Below are positions 26,709 to 35,130 of a DNA stretch of 64,000 bases, piece by piece. The DNA comes from SIG440 sp045631525 (lineage in GTDB: Bacteria > Bacillota > Clostridia > Monoglobales > Monoglobaceae): NCBI GenBank assembly GCA_045631525.1, contig JAZQUY010000019.1:8675-72674 (forward strand). The letters are read 5' to 3'. Both the position numbers and the translations under genes were made by a program. The notes beneath the pieces were generated by a model. It was given only the letters and a program-made list of their open reading frames with translations, was not told the DNA's origin and ran no database searches. The first letter of the stretch is position 1. The number at the start of each line of letters is the position of its first letter.

Positions 26709-27422
26709 ATGAGGAAATATATTAAATTTCTGTACATTGTACTTGCAGTTTCTTTTGTTTTATGTGGGTGCTCTAATATGGAAAATAATAACGAGAAAAT
26801 TATTGGTTACTGGATGAATAAAAATGCTGATACTATATCTTTTACTGATGAAACCAATTGTTCGATAAACAATAATGCTTGTAGTTATACGATTTATGAT
26901 GATAATCATTTGCAAATTACATCGTTTGACAAAAAAACACATGAGTATTTGTTTAAGTTTGAAAATGGTAATTTGTATATTAAAGGAATAAATTCACAAT
27001 CATTTGATGAATTTACAAAAGATGAATTTGAGCAAGCAGAGATTATAAAACAAGTTGAATTTGAAAAGCAGGAAGCGAATGCTGAAAAACAAAAGCAAGA
27101 AAAAATCGCACAATTAAAAGAAGATATTCAGGAATATCAAAATGAAATTAATTGGTCTACTCGTGTGATTTCTAACAATGAAAAAGATATTAAGAAATGG
27201 GAACAAGATACGCTTGATACCATAAAAGATTGTGAAGAAGCAATTGCTTCTGGTGATGATAGAGAATATCATGAAAACCAAAGAGATGATTTTATACAGG
27301 CGAACAATGAAGCCATCGAAGGATGTAAAAAAAGAATTGCAGAACATAAAGAAAAAATAGAAATGTATAAAAATGAAATAGTAAAAATACAAGAACAAAT
27401 AGATTTATTAAATAACAACTAA
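26709..27422 (+). CDS. Predicted lipoprotein with long coiled coil
   Basis: The 237-residue protein has a lipoprotein signal peptide with lipobox VLCGC (lipidated Cys21). A short beta-rich segment follows (IIGYWMNKNADTISF, about 30-100) that looks like the small lipocalin-like domains seen in firmicute lipoproteins. From about 105 to 237 it is almost entirely charged and helical with heptads, indicating a coiled coil. It carries no catalytic motif. The gene follows tandem TGTCGAA-type boxes and is bounded downstream by a 564-base non-coding region. It has a GAAAGGGGAA ribosome site. Its AT content is higher than that of its left neighbours, consistent with an accessory gene. Confidence 0.75.
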   Translation: MRKYIKFLYIVLAVSFVLCGCSNMENNNEKIIGYWMNKNADTISFTDETNCSINNNACSYTIYDDNHLQITSFDKKTHEYLFKFENGNLYIKGINSQSFDEFTKDEFEQAEIIKQVEFEKQEANAEKQKQEKIAQLKEDIQEYQNEINWSTRVISNNEKDIKKWEQDTLDTIKDCEEAIASGDDREYHENQRDDFIQANNEAIEGCKKRIAEHKEKIEMYKNEIVKIQEQIDLLNNN

Positions 27423-27552
27423 AAATATATCTCATATGTAATTGTGTTTGATTTTTAAACTTAATAAAATAGTTTGCCGATAATAAATATTTACATATCG
27501 GGCGAGAAAATCCAGTATTCTCGCGGGTTCTAAAGAAAAGTGTTTAAGAAAA

Positions 27553-27676
27553 AACAGTGAAAAATTCAAGGGAAAATTAGTAGGTCCTAATACGAGCCTG
27601 TGAGTATCAAGGTTCTCGGGTACCCAACAGAAATCTTTGATTTCGTGTTGGGTGATGGTTCTTATTATTCACTGTT
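27553..27676 (+). ncRNA. Candidate structured RNA of unknown class
   Basis: In the non-coding stretch 27423-27986, AACAGTGAA (27553-27561) pairs perfectly with TTCACTGTT (27668-27676). Inside is a strong hairpin at about 27631-27652: ACCCAACA and TGTTGGGT flank GAAATC-TTT-GATTTC. A GC-containing segment (27581-27630) may form a third arm. A GCGAGAA/TTCTCGC stem lies just before (27503-27525). The arrangement resembles a three-way junction. I recognise no known riboswitch class, and the fold is inference from pairing only. Confidence 0.35.
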
Positions 27677-27684
27677 CTCCTGAC

Positions 27685-27732
27685 TTGACACGAGTAAAAA
27701 TTCTGTCGAATTATGTGTAAAGATGTGATAAT
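27685..27732 (+). promoter_or_regulatory. TTGACA and TGTCGAA boxes upstream of the GGDEF gene
   Basis: TTGACA (27685-27690), TGTCGAA (27704-27710), TGTGTAA ten bases on (27714) and GATAAT (27727-27732) are arranged like the spacer at 46506-46556. They could be a second, 0A-box-controlled promoter for the diguanylate cyclase gene. The rest of the 564-base gap down to 27900 holds nothing else I can identify. Confidence 0.4.
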
Positions 27733-27910
27733 ATGAAGAAAAAGATTGCTTTTTGGTCTTAATTATATGAGTTATCACTAGAAATCGGTGCTTGAATTGT
27801 ACAGTGTTCATATTAGTTACGACATTTTGCGACAAAACCTACTAATAAATAGTCTTATAGAAATAAAGAAGATTGCGATTAGAAGTTTTTGTAGAAATAT
27901 GGTGAAATAC

Positions 27911-27939
27911 TTGAATTTTATGTAGAATAGTGATATAAT
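27911..27939 (+). promoter_or_regulatory. Sigma-A promoter of the GGDEF gene
   Basis: TTGAAT (27911-27916), 17 bases and TATAAT (27934-27939) lie about 48 bases before the start codon. Confidence 0.75.
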
Positions 27940-27986
27940 TTAATTAGAAATCTTTGTTAATTATATTATGAAAGAAGATAAAGCAA

Positions 27987-30284
27987 ATGGCAATAACATA
28001 CGAACGAAAAAAACAAAAACAAAATAATATTTTATATACAATTGTTGCTGCAATTTTAATATGTGCAGTCTTTTTTGCTATGGTTGTATCTTTCTATATT
28101 AAGGCTGAGGACGATGCTTATGAAATGCTTCATATTCAGACAAAACAGATTAAAGACGATCTTATTTTGCAATTAAAATCAGACGGAGAAAACCTTACTA
28201 CTATGGCAAACTTTGCGTCAAAGCTCTATGCTGACGGAAAAGGCTATGAGCGTATGTTTGATTCCTTTAAGCCAATCGGCTTGTTTTCAAGAATTGGTAT
28301 ACTTAACCCGGACGGCACATTTATCACAAAGGACGGAGTCTATGATTTAAGCGGACAAATTTCATTTGAAGAGCAGGCCCTTCTGGGGGAACATGTTACC
28401 GGAAGAACTTATAGCTATTCAATGCCTGATGAGCAGGTGGTCCGTAGTTCTGTTCCGATTCAGGTGAACGGAGAAACTGTCGGTATTATGTATGGCATCA
28501 TTAAGATTGAAACCATCAACGAAAAATACAATAATATGGCAAAAGAGCTTGATGCTCAACTTTTTGTTTATGATAAAGAAACAGGAAAATTTATTGTAGA
28601 TACAATAAATGAAAAACCATCTGAACTGTCAAGCTTTAAAAACAGGGAGTATAATGACGGCTATTCATACGAAATGCTGGCTAATTCCGATAAAGGTTAT
28701 TCGTCGTTCAAATCCATACGTACAGGTGAGAATCTTTATATCCATTATTCAATCATTGAAGATTTTAACTGGGGTATTATGCTTGCCCGTTATGAAACAC
28801 AGGTGTTTGAGGAAACTCATAAAATATCCCGCAATTTAATTGTTGTTTTTGCTCTATTCATTTTAATTATAGCAATTTATCTTGAGCTGATATTAAGAAG
28901 CGAAAAAAACAGAACAAAATTAAATTCAGAGTCTTCTGTTATCAGGCATCTTCTTCTGGAAATAAACAGGCAACATGAAAATATAAATACTGCATTAAAA
29001 AGAATAAAAGAATTTTCAAGTGCACGTTCATGCTTCTTTGCGGATACTGACGGAGAGGATTATTGCTACATAAAGCCTTCCTTGAAGGATAAATGCTTAT
29101 TGGGTGACGAAAGAAAATACTTTGTAAGTGAGCTTTTCAGGTATGCGGCAAACATTCACACGGATGATTCATCTACCGGATTTATGCAAATTGTTCCCAA
29201 CAATCACCTTTTAAAAACCAATTCGGAATTTTATCACTTTTTATTAAATCACGGTATCAAGGATGTTTCTTTTGCAATTATTGCAGATAAAGACAACCAT
29301 GTTAGTATTTTGGGCACAATTAACCCAAAGAAAAGTTCTTCCATCAGAAAACTTGTGGGCGATGTTGCTGTTTGCTTTTCTATTGCCATATACAACAAAA
29401 AGCATCTTAATAAAACTGAGCTTGCTGCAACAACAGATTCTCTTACCGGAGCATTAAACCGTGTTGCGTATAAAAAAGATATTCTCGTTTTTGACGAAGA
29501 AAAACCGGAAGACTTTTCTTGCATTTATATTGATGTTAACGAGCTTCATATCAGGAACAATAAATACGGACACGCCGCAGGCGATGAAATGCTTATCTAT
29601 ATTGCAAATTCCTTGAAGGAAGTGTTCTATGGCCAGCACATTTACCGTATGGGTGGCGATGAGTTTTTGGTGTTTGCAAAGAAAATTCCACAAGAAACTA
29701 TTAAACAGAGCATCGAAACCTTTACTCAGCAAATAAAAACAAAGGACTACCATGTAGCTATTGGAATATCTCACAGAAATCGAAATACAAACTGTGAAGA
29801 AATGGTTCGCGAAGCCGAAATCAGAATGTATGAGGCAAAGGCTCAGTATTATCAGGAAAAAGAAACGAAAAATATTTCGCATACGGATGATAAGGGTTAT
29901 GTTCATACAAAGACAGGCATACTCGAAATTGATTCGATGATTTCTATTCTGAAAGAGAATTATAATGGAATATATCGTGTAGACTTAGATACAGACAAGG
30001 CACATCGTATTTTGATGCCTGCCTACCTTGGTTATAATGAAAATGAAGAACATTTTTCTAAGCTTTTAACTAAGTATATAGATGATTCTGTTGCACCCGA
30101 GTTCCACAGAGCAACTATGAACTTTTTGAACTACGATGCTCTAAAAAGACAATTTTTGGAAGGCAATACCCCCAGAATTACATATAAAAAGACTAACGGA
30201 GAAACCGTAATCCTTAGTATTTATAAGTTGAGCGAAAATGACAATTCTGCAAATAATACGCTTTGGGTTTTTGCCAGAGATTAA
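27987..30284 (+). CDS. Membrane diguanylate cyclase (dCache-TM-GAF-like-GGDEF)
   Basis: The 765-residue protein should make cyclic di-GMP from two GTP. A first membrane helix (about 17-39) and a second (about 283-303) enclose an extracellular Cache-type sensor. A GAF-like region spans about 310-475 and a GGDEF domain about 480-620, with an intact GGDEF motif at residues 556-560 (RMGGDEFLVF). The inhibitory RxxD site that normally stands five residues before it is not seen, so product feedback may be lacking. A C-terminal PAS-like extension (about 640-765) follows. It stands directly before the c-di-GMP riboswitch and has its own promoter. It is probably the local source of the signal. Confidence 0.9.
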   Translation: MAITYERKKQKQNNILYTIVAAILICAVFFAMVVSFYIKAEDDAYEMLHIQTKQIKDDLILQLKSDGENLTTMANFASKLYADGKGYERMFDSFKPIGLFSRIGILNPDGTFITKDGVYDLSGQISFEEQALLGEHVTGRTYSYSMPDEQVVRSSVPIQVNGETVGIMYGIIKIETINEKYNNMAKELDAQLFVYDKETGKFIVDTINEKPSELSSFKNREYNDGYSYEMLANSDKGYSSFKSIRTGENLYIHYSIIEDFNWGIMLARYETQVFEETHKISRNLIVVFALFILIIAIYLELILRSEKNRTKLNSESSVIRHLLLEINRQHENINTALKRIKEFSSARSCFFADTDGEDYCYIKPSLKDKCLLGDERKYFVSELFRYAANIHTDDSSTGFMQIVPNNHLLKTNSEFYHFLLNHGIKDVSFAIIADKDNHVSILGTINPKKSSSIRKLVGDVAVCFSIAIYNKKHLNKTELAATTDSLTGALNRVAYKKDILVFDEEKPEDFSCIYIDVNELHIRNNKYGHAAGDEMLIYIANSLKEVFYGQHIYRMGGDEFLVFAKKIPQETIKQSIETFTQQIKTKDYHVAIGISHRNRNTNCEEMVREAEIRMYEAKAQYYQEKETKNISHTDDKGYVHTKTGILEIDSMISILKENYNGIYRVDLDTDKAHRILMPAYLGYNENEEHFSKLLTKYIDDSVAPEFHRATMNFLNYDALKRQFLEGNTPRITYKKTNGETVILSIYKLSENDNSANNTLWVFARD

Positions 30285-30292
30285 AAGATTGC

Positions 30293-30321
30293 TTGACAAA
30301 TTCAGTTCATTGTGGTAAACT
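30293..30321 (+). promoter_or_regulatory. Promoter of the riboswitch-led operon
   Basis: TTGACA (30293-30298), 17 bases and TAAACT (30316-30321) begin ten bases after the GGDEF stop and place the transcript start just before the aptamer. Confidence 0.75.
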
Positions 30322-30337
30322 TATTTTAAGTTCAATA

Positions 30338-30411
30338 TTTAGCAAAATCGGTGAAAACCGGTGACGCAAAGCAAAGAGGCTAAGGTTGTAAACTATGCCA
30401 GTCCAGCTGCA
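30338..30411 (+). promoter_or_regulatory. Cyclic di-GMP-I (GEMM-I) riboswitch aptamer
   Basis: The sequence matches the c-di-GMP-I consensus. AGCAAA opens the first stem, closed by a GAAA tetraloop (CGGTGAAAACCGG). The conserved joining segment GTGACGCAAAGC follows, then AGAGGCTAAGG...ACTATGCCAG, the tetraloop-receptor arm, and CCAGCTGC closing P1. These features, recalled from the family, bind c-di-GMP at the three-helix junction. It precedes the surface-polymer operon at 30474. The 3' strand of P1 overlaps the following terminator. Confidence 0.93.
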
Positions 30412-30455
30412 ATGATAAAAGTCTTTTGGGACTTTCTATTGTTGCAGTTTTTTGT
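30406..30455 (+). terminator. Riboswitch-controlled intrinsic terminator
   Basis: CTGCAATGATAAAAGTC pairs, with a few wobbles, with GACTTTCTATTGTTGCAG and is followed by TTTTTTGTTTT. The 5' arm shares bases with the aptamer's closing helix, so c-di-GMP binding and termination can be mutually exclusive. I infer that bound c-di-GMP would favour read-through if P1 holds the CTGC strand. The direction needs experiment. Confidence 0.88.
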
Positions 30456-30473
30456 TTTAAGCGGAGGAATTGT

Positions 30474-31166
30474 ATGAACGTAGTAACAAGAGAGGAAAAG
30501 AAATTTTTAATAAGCCTTGAAGAATTTAGAAATAAATCACATTACCTTGACAGTCTGCTGATTCAGGATGAACATAACGGGATTGATGGATATATTATAA
30601 GGTCATTGTATTTTGACACAGTTTACGATGACGATTTTTTTGAAAAACTTGAAGGAGTTGAAACAAGACGAAAAATACGGCTTAGGATTTACGATCCAAA
30701 GCACGATTTTGCAATGCTTGAAATGAAGCAAAAGCAGGGCGCAAATCAAAAGAAACGCTCCCTTCGTATGACAAAGAAAGATGCCGAAGATTTAATAAAA
30801 GGTAAATATGAAGTTTTGTTAAAATACGAAGAGGATTTTGCAAAAGAGTGCTACGGACTTATGCACTACAGGTGCTATCGCCCGAAAACCATTGTTCAGT
30901 ACAACAGAAAAGCATACATTGCAAAGGAAAATAAAATCAGAATTACCTTTGATAACAACATTGTGGCAACAGAAACCAATTTTGATTTATTTTCAGAAAA
31001 TCTTGTAATGTACCCGGTACTTGATAAATTCAATGTTGTTTTAGAGGTAAAATTCAACGGATTTTTGCTTGATTATATCAGGCAGTTTATAAACAGCATC
31101 AATAAAAGCGAGCTGTCGGTAAGTAAATATGCTTTGGCTCGTCAGCAAAGCTATGCGGAGGTGTAA
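30474..31166 (+). CDS. VTC-domain protein (polyphosphate-polymerase-like)
   Basis: The 230-residue protein has the VTC tunnel fold of eukaryotic polyphosphate polymerases. The N-terminal TREEKKFLI, the YFDT motif, RRKIRLRIYD, LEMKQKQG and KKRS supply basic tunnel residues, and a C-terminal LEVKF acidic motif gives the metal ligand. The first gene after the riboswitch, it has a GGAGGAA ribosome site at 30463. In many Firmicutes a VTC gene lies beside DUF4956 and CotH genes, as it does here. Whether it makes polyphosphate or uses another nucleotide is not known. The in-frame start at 30426 lies in the terminator and is rejected. Confidence 0.85.
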   Translation: MNVVTREEKKFLISLEEFRNKSHYLDSLLIQDEHNGIDGYIIRSLYFDTVYDDDFFEKLEGVETRRKIRLRIYDPKHDFAMLEMKQKQGANQKKRSLRMTKKDAEDLIKGKYEVLLKYEEDFAKECYGLMHYRCYRPKTIVQYNRKAYIAKENKIRITFDNNIVATETNFDLFSENLVMYPVLDKFNVVLEVKFNGFLLDYIRQFINSINKSELSVSKYALARQQSYAEV

Positions 31167-31174
31167 TTTAAATT

Positions 31175-32923
31175 ATGAAAAAAGGATTTTCTTTATTTCT
31201 CGTAGTGCTAATACTTACAACTTTTAGTGTGAGTGCAACTTCTCAAGGCAGAGCAATTTGGCAGGATCCTAATAATGTTATAATTATCTGGAATAATGAT
31301 GTAAATTGCGAATACAGTATACTCCGTAGCGATAGTGCTGATGGTGAATATTTGTCTATAGGAACTTCATCTAATGGCTCATTCAGGGATGATGATGTAA
31401 AATACCCTAATACATATTTCTATAAAATTGAAAAGCAGAATAATGGTAATAAAAGCGTGTCTGAACCCATAAAAGCGGTTGCAGATTCCGATATGATTTC
31501 ATCAGTAAGTGTTATTATGTACCACAATTTTATTACTGATGAGGACATTAAAAATGGAGTGGAATTTGATGAATATTCTATTAAACCGGAAGATTTGGAG
31601 GAAGATTTGCTTTGGCTTAAAAGCAATGGATATGTAACAATCACATCAGATGATTTGTTAAGACATCTTGAAGGAAAAAAATCACTGCCGCAAAAGGCGG
31701 TTATAATTTCTATAGATGACGGCTCGTGGGGAGTATATACAAACGCATATCCACTTTTGAAAAAATATAATATGAAAGCCGATTTTAACATAATTGGAGC
31801 GAATGTTGATTCAACCTGGGAAAACTTAGATTCAGGTGGAACAAGAAATGGCGAAAACGCTCCTTATTGCACATGGGAAGAGCTTGTCCAAATGTCCGAA
31901 AGCGGAAAAATCAACATATGTTCACATACATACGGTCTTCATGTTTACAACAAAGAAAAACGAATCGGTATGAGTATGATGGAAAATGAGACTGCAGAGG
32001 ATTTTGCAGATACTGTAAAAAAAGATTACAACCTTTCCGTTAGTTGTATAGAAGGTTGGATTGGCAAAAAACCGGAAACAGTAGCTTATCCATATTCAAA
32101 AAGAAGTACCGAGAGCGATAAACTCGTTCTTGAGAATACAGGATATAAGATTCTTATGGCAGGAGAGGGTGCAAGAGGTACTGCTGCAAATTATTTTGTC
32201 AAAGATTGTGATATCACAAACCAGCTTTTGCTCTTAAGCAGACCTTGCAGAATGGAAGGTACTCCAATTGGAACCTATCTTGAAAGAATTGATAAAAAAG
32301 ACAGTCAAAACGGAATAAATAAAAGCATAGATTTCCTTAAGGTACAAAACACCGATGAAATTGCATCGGATTATCAGATATTTGATGATGTTAAAACAGA
32401 TGCGTGGTTTTCGGGAAGTGTGTATTATTCCTACTTAAATGGTTTGATGAAAGGAGTAGGTGACAAAGCGTTTGCACCTGATGATAGTATAAACAGAGCA
32501 ATGGCTGCAACGTTGTTAAACAGAATTTCAGGAAATGATGAGGCTAAAACAAAGGTCGTGTTTGTCGATGCAGAAGGCACAGAGTGGTGGTATAATTCGG
32601 CTAACTGGGCAGCGGAAAACAGAATACTCAATGTTTTTGATGATAAAAGCTTTAAGCCAGATGAACCAATCAGTCGTGAATTACTTGTAAAGGCAATGTA
32701 TAACTGCGGAAGGTATTTAAAACTCGATATGTCTAAAAAAGCAGATATTACTAAATTTACCGATTATGCAGGTATAGCTGAAGAAAACAGAGAGGCAGTC
32801 ATCTGGGCTGTAGCAAATGGGATTTTTAAAGGCAACGCCGACGGAACTTTTAATCCTGCCGGTAATGTAACAAGAGCAGAAATGTCTATGGTGCTCAGAA
32901 ATTGGCTCAGTAAAGGAGAGTAA
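31175..32923 (+). CDS. Surface polysaccharide deacetylase with SLH repeats
   Basis: A signal peptide is followed by a short fibronectin-like segment and a NodB-type deacetylase domain. Its motif 1 is ISIDDGSWG with the catalytic/metal aspartates near 181-182, and motif 2 is SHTYGLH with histidines near 251-255. The C-terminal part has three SLH repeats (for example DDVKTDAWFSGSVYY and ADGTFNPAGNVTRAEM). The deacetylase therefore acts outside the cell and stays bound to the wall. It would remove acetyl groups from an N-acetylated polymer, and the processive GT2 in the same operon is the likely source. The normal TFDDG motif is SIDDG here, with both aspartates kept. The gene starts nine bases after the VTC gene. 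Confidence 0.87.
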   Translation: MKKGFSLFLVVLILTTFSVSATSQGRAIWQDPNNVIIIWNNDVNCEYSILRSDSADGEYLSIGTSSNGSFRDDDVKYPNTYFYKIEKQNNGNKSVSEPIKAVADSDMISSVSVIMYHNFITDEDIKNGVEFDEYSIKPEDLEEDLLWLKSNGYVTITSDDLLRHLEGKKSLPQKAVIISIDDGSWGVYTNAYPLLKKYNMKADFNIIGANVDSTWENLDSGGTRNGENAPYCTWEELVQMSESGKINICSHTYGLHVYNKEKRIGMSMMENETAEDFADTVKKDYNLSVSCIEGWIGKKPETVAYPYSKRSTESDKLVLENTGYKILMAGEGARGTAANYFVKDCDITNQLLLLSRPCRMEGTPIGTYLERIDKKDSQNGINKSIDFLKVQNTDEIASDYQIFDDVKTDAWFSGSVYYSYLNGLMKGVGDKAFAPDDSINRAMAATLLNRISGNDEAKTKVVFVDAEGTEWWYNSANWAAENRILNVFDDKSFKPDEPISRELLVKAMYNCGRYLKLDMSKKADITKFTDYAGIAEENREAVIWAVANGIFKGNADGTFNPAGNVTRAEMSMVLRNWLSKGE

Positions 32924-32925
32924 AA

Positions 32926-33606
32926 ATGAGAAGTCAGATATTTAATTTAATTAAAGACCAGTCAACACTTACATGGGAGCAGATTGTAGCAAACATTATC
33001 GTTTCGGGGATTTTGGGGTTTTTAATTTTCATATCCTATATGATTTCCCACAGAGGAACGATTTACAGTAAAAAGTTTAATGTTTCACTCGTTGTTCTTA
33101 CCGTACTTACCTCAATGGTTATGACGGTTATCGGCAACAATGTTGCATTGTCACTTGGTATGGTGGGTGCACTGTCTATCGTTCGTTTCAGAACTGCCAT
33201 TAAAGATTCAAGAGATACAGTTTACATATTCTGGACAATTATTGTTGGTATATGCTGTGGTGTAGGGGACTTTATCGTTGCAGGTATTGGTAGCGGATTT
33301 GTGTTTATCATTCTTCTTATATTAGGTGCAATTAAGAACAATAACCGTATGCTTGTAATTATACGGGGAGGCAGAACAAGAGAAGCGCAAATTCAGGCAG
33401 TGATGTATAAATTTTTCGGGGCAAAAGCAGTTTTAAGAGTTAAAAATACAACAGATACATCTATTGAATTTATATATGAAATTACACAGAAACTGCTTTT
33501 TCAAGCAGAAAGAAAAAACAATGTTGCAATCAATGACGAGATTTATAAAATCGGCAATATTGACTATGTAAATACAGTGATGCAAAACGACGAAATTTCC
33601 AACTGA
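32926..33606 (+). CDS. DUF4956 membrane protein
   Basis: The 226-residue protein has four to five membrane helices in its first 145 residues and a cytoplasmic C-terminal domain. It carries the family's conserved LSLGMVGALSIVRFRTAIKDSRDTVYIFW core. The family is known only by its company: VTC-domain and CotH proteins, as seen on both sides here. It may be the membrane partner of the VTC protein. Two bases separate it from the deacetylase gene, whose GGAGAG serves as its ribosome site. No enzymatic motif is visible. Confidence 0.85.
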   Translation: MRSQIFNLIKDQSTLTWEQIVANIIVSGILGFLIFISYMISHRGTIYSKKFNVSLVVLTVLTSMVMTVIGNNVALSLGMVGALSIVRFRTAIKDSRDTVYIFWTIIVGICCGVGDFIVAGIGSGFVFIILLILGAIKNNNRMLVIIRGGRTREAQIQAVMYKFFGAKAVLRVKNTTDTSIEFIYEITQKLLFQAERKNNVAINDEIYKIGNIDYVNTVMQNDEISN

Positions 33607-33628
33607 TTTTTTTAGGAGGTGTAAGGGT

Positions 33629-35110
33629 TTGAAATATAAGTTAATAGGATTATCTGCATTAGCCCTTACGCTGATTGCTGTAATCTTTATAAGTAAGTCC
33701 ATGCCGGAAGATAATGGCACAAGATACATAGAGCATATTATAGCAGAAGAGAATACATTTTGCGAAACACACACGGACGACACATTTTGTTCGCATCTTC
33801 CTATCATAAGCATTAATACAAACGGAACAGAAATTCCCGGAAAACCTGTATATGATGAAAATCTTGATGTTATAGATTATACTCTCGCAACTGATGGCAC
33901 AACCAGCATAAAAGCATCTTTAGATGTAATAAACAATGAAAAATCATATAATCATCTTACTGATTCAAAAATTGATATGGGTGATGTAATGATAAGAGTA
34001 AGAGGACACTCTTCAAGAAGATTTGAAAAGGCAAATTATTTTGTTCGTTTTGTAAATGATGACGGTACTAATAATACTCAAAGCTTTCTCGACATGGATG
34101 CTCATCATGAATGGGCACTTCACGGCCCTTTTCTTGACAAAACACTTATCCGCAATTATATGTGGTATAATATAGCCGGTGAGATTATGGAATATAGTCC
34201 TAATGTGAGATTCTTTGAACTTATATTAAATGGCGAATACAGAGGACTTTATCTTGCAACGGAAATGATTACTGCAGGTAAAGACGGTTCGAGATTATCT
34301 CTTTCCGTAAATAAAAAAGACAACACCTTTTCGGGCTATGCTCTTCGTCTTGACTGGGGAGACACCGACGAAGCAAACAAACTTTATCCTTTTACAAACT
34401 ATACCACAAGGGCGAAAACTCAACACGAGCTTGTATATCCAGGCGCAAAAAATATGACACCTGAGCTTAAAGAAGCTATAAAGGATGAGTTTTCTTTATT
34501 TGAAAAAACGCTGTATTCCTACGACTACAACAATGAAAAATACGGATACAAAAATTATATTGATGTGGATTCGTTTGTAGATTATTTCCTGATAAACGAG
34601 CTTACCTGCAACTATGACGCAGGCTCGCTTTCGACATATATTTACAAAGACACTTCGGGCAAATATAAAATGTGCGTGTGGGACTTTAACTCCGCTTGCG
34701 ATGCGTATCAGGAGCAGGCAATACCTACTAATGAGTTCAGATTAAACTCAAGGCTATGGTATCAGATGCTCTTTATGGACAATGATTTTACAGACAGGGT
34801 GATAGAAAGATACGCAGAGCTCAGAGAAACTGTATTCAGTGAAGAATATTTAATAAACTTTGTCGATGATACTGTAGAGTATCTAAAGCCTGCTATCAAA
34901 AGAAATTATGATAAATGGGGTTATACGTTAAGTCCGGAATATGACCTTTTACACCCTTCGGGCAGAAACCTGAGGACATACGAAGAGTATATAATGCAGT
35001 TGAAAGATTTTATCAAAAAAAGAATTGCCTTTATGGATGAAAACATTGAGTCGTTGAAACAGAACAGCGCAGAATCAAAAACTAAAAAATACAATGAAGT
35101 GTCAGATTAA
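33629..35110 (+). CDS. CotH-family secreted kinase-like protein
   Basis: The protein of 493 residues has an N-terminal membrane/signal helix and a CotH domain, an atypical protein-kinase fold first known from spore coats. Conserved elements seen are MRVRGHSSRRFEK-like IRVRGHSS, LHGPFLDKTLIRNYMWY, a GEYRGLYLATEMI strand and the DFG-like WDFNSACDAY near residue 350, which supplies a metal ligand. The start is TTG at 33629, after the strong AGGAGG at 33614-33619. In this operon the target is probably a surface protein rather than the spore coat. Its partnership with the VTC and DUF4956 genes is typical. Confidence 0.87.
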   Translation: MKYKLIGLSALALTLIAVIFISKSMPEDNGTRYIEHIIAEENTFCETHTDDTFCSHLPIISINTNGTEIPGKPVYDENLDVIDYTLATDGTTSIKASLDVINNEKSYNHLTDSKIDMGDVMIRVRGHSSRRFEKANYFVRFVNDDGTNNTQSFLDMDAHHEWALHGPFLDKTLIRNYMWYNIAGEIMEYSPNVRFFELILNGEYRGLYLATEMITAGKDGSRLSLSVNKKDNTFSGYALRLDWGDTDEANKLYPFTNYTTRAKTQHELVYPGAKNMTPELKEAIKDEFSLFEKTLYSYDYNNEKYGYKNYIDVDSFVDYFLINELTCNYDAGSLSTYIYKDTSGKYKMCVWDFNSACDAYQEQAIPTNEFRLNSRLWYQMLFMDNDFTDRVIERYAELRETVFSEEYLINFVDDTVEYLKPAIKRNYDKWGYTLSPEYDLLHPSGRNLRTYEEYIMQLKDFIKKRIAFMDENIESLKQNSAESKTKKYNEVSD

Positions 35111-35130
35111 GAGAAAAGGAGGTACAGGTT

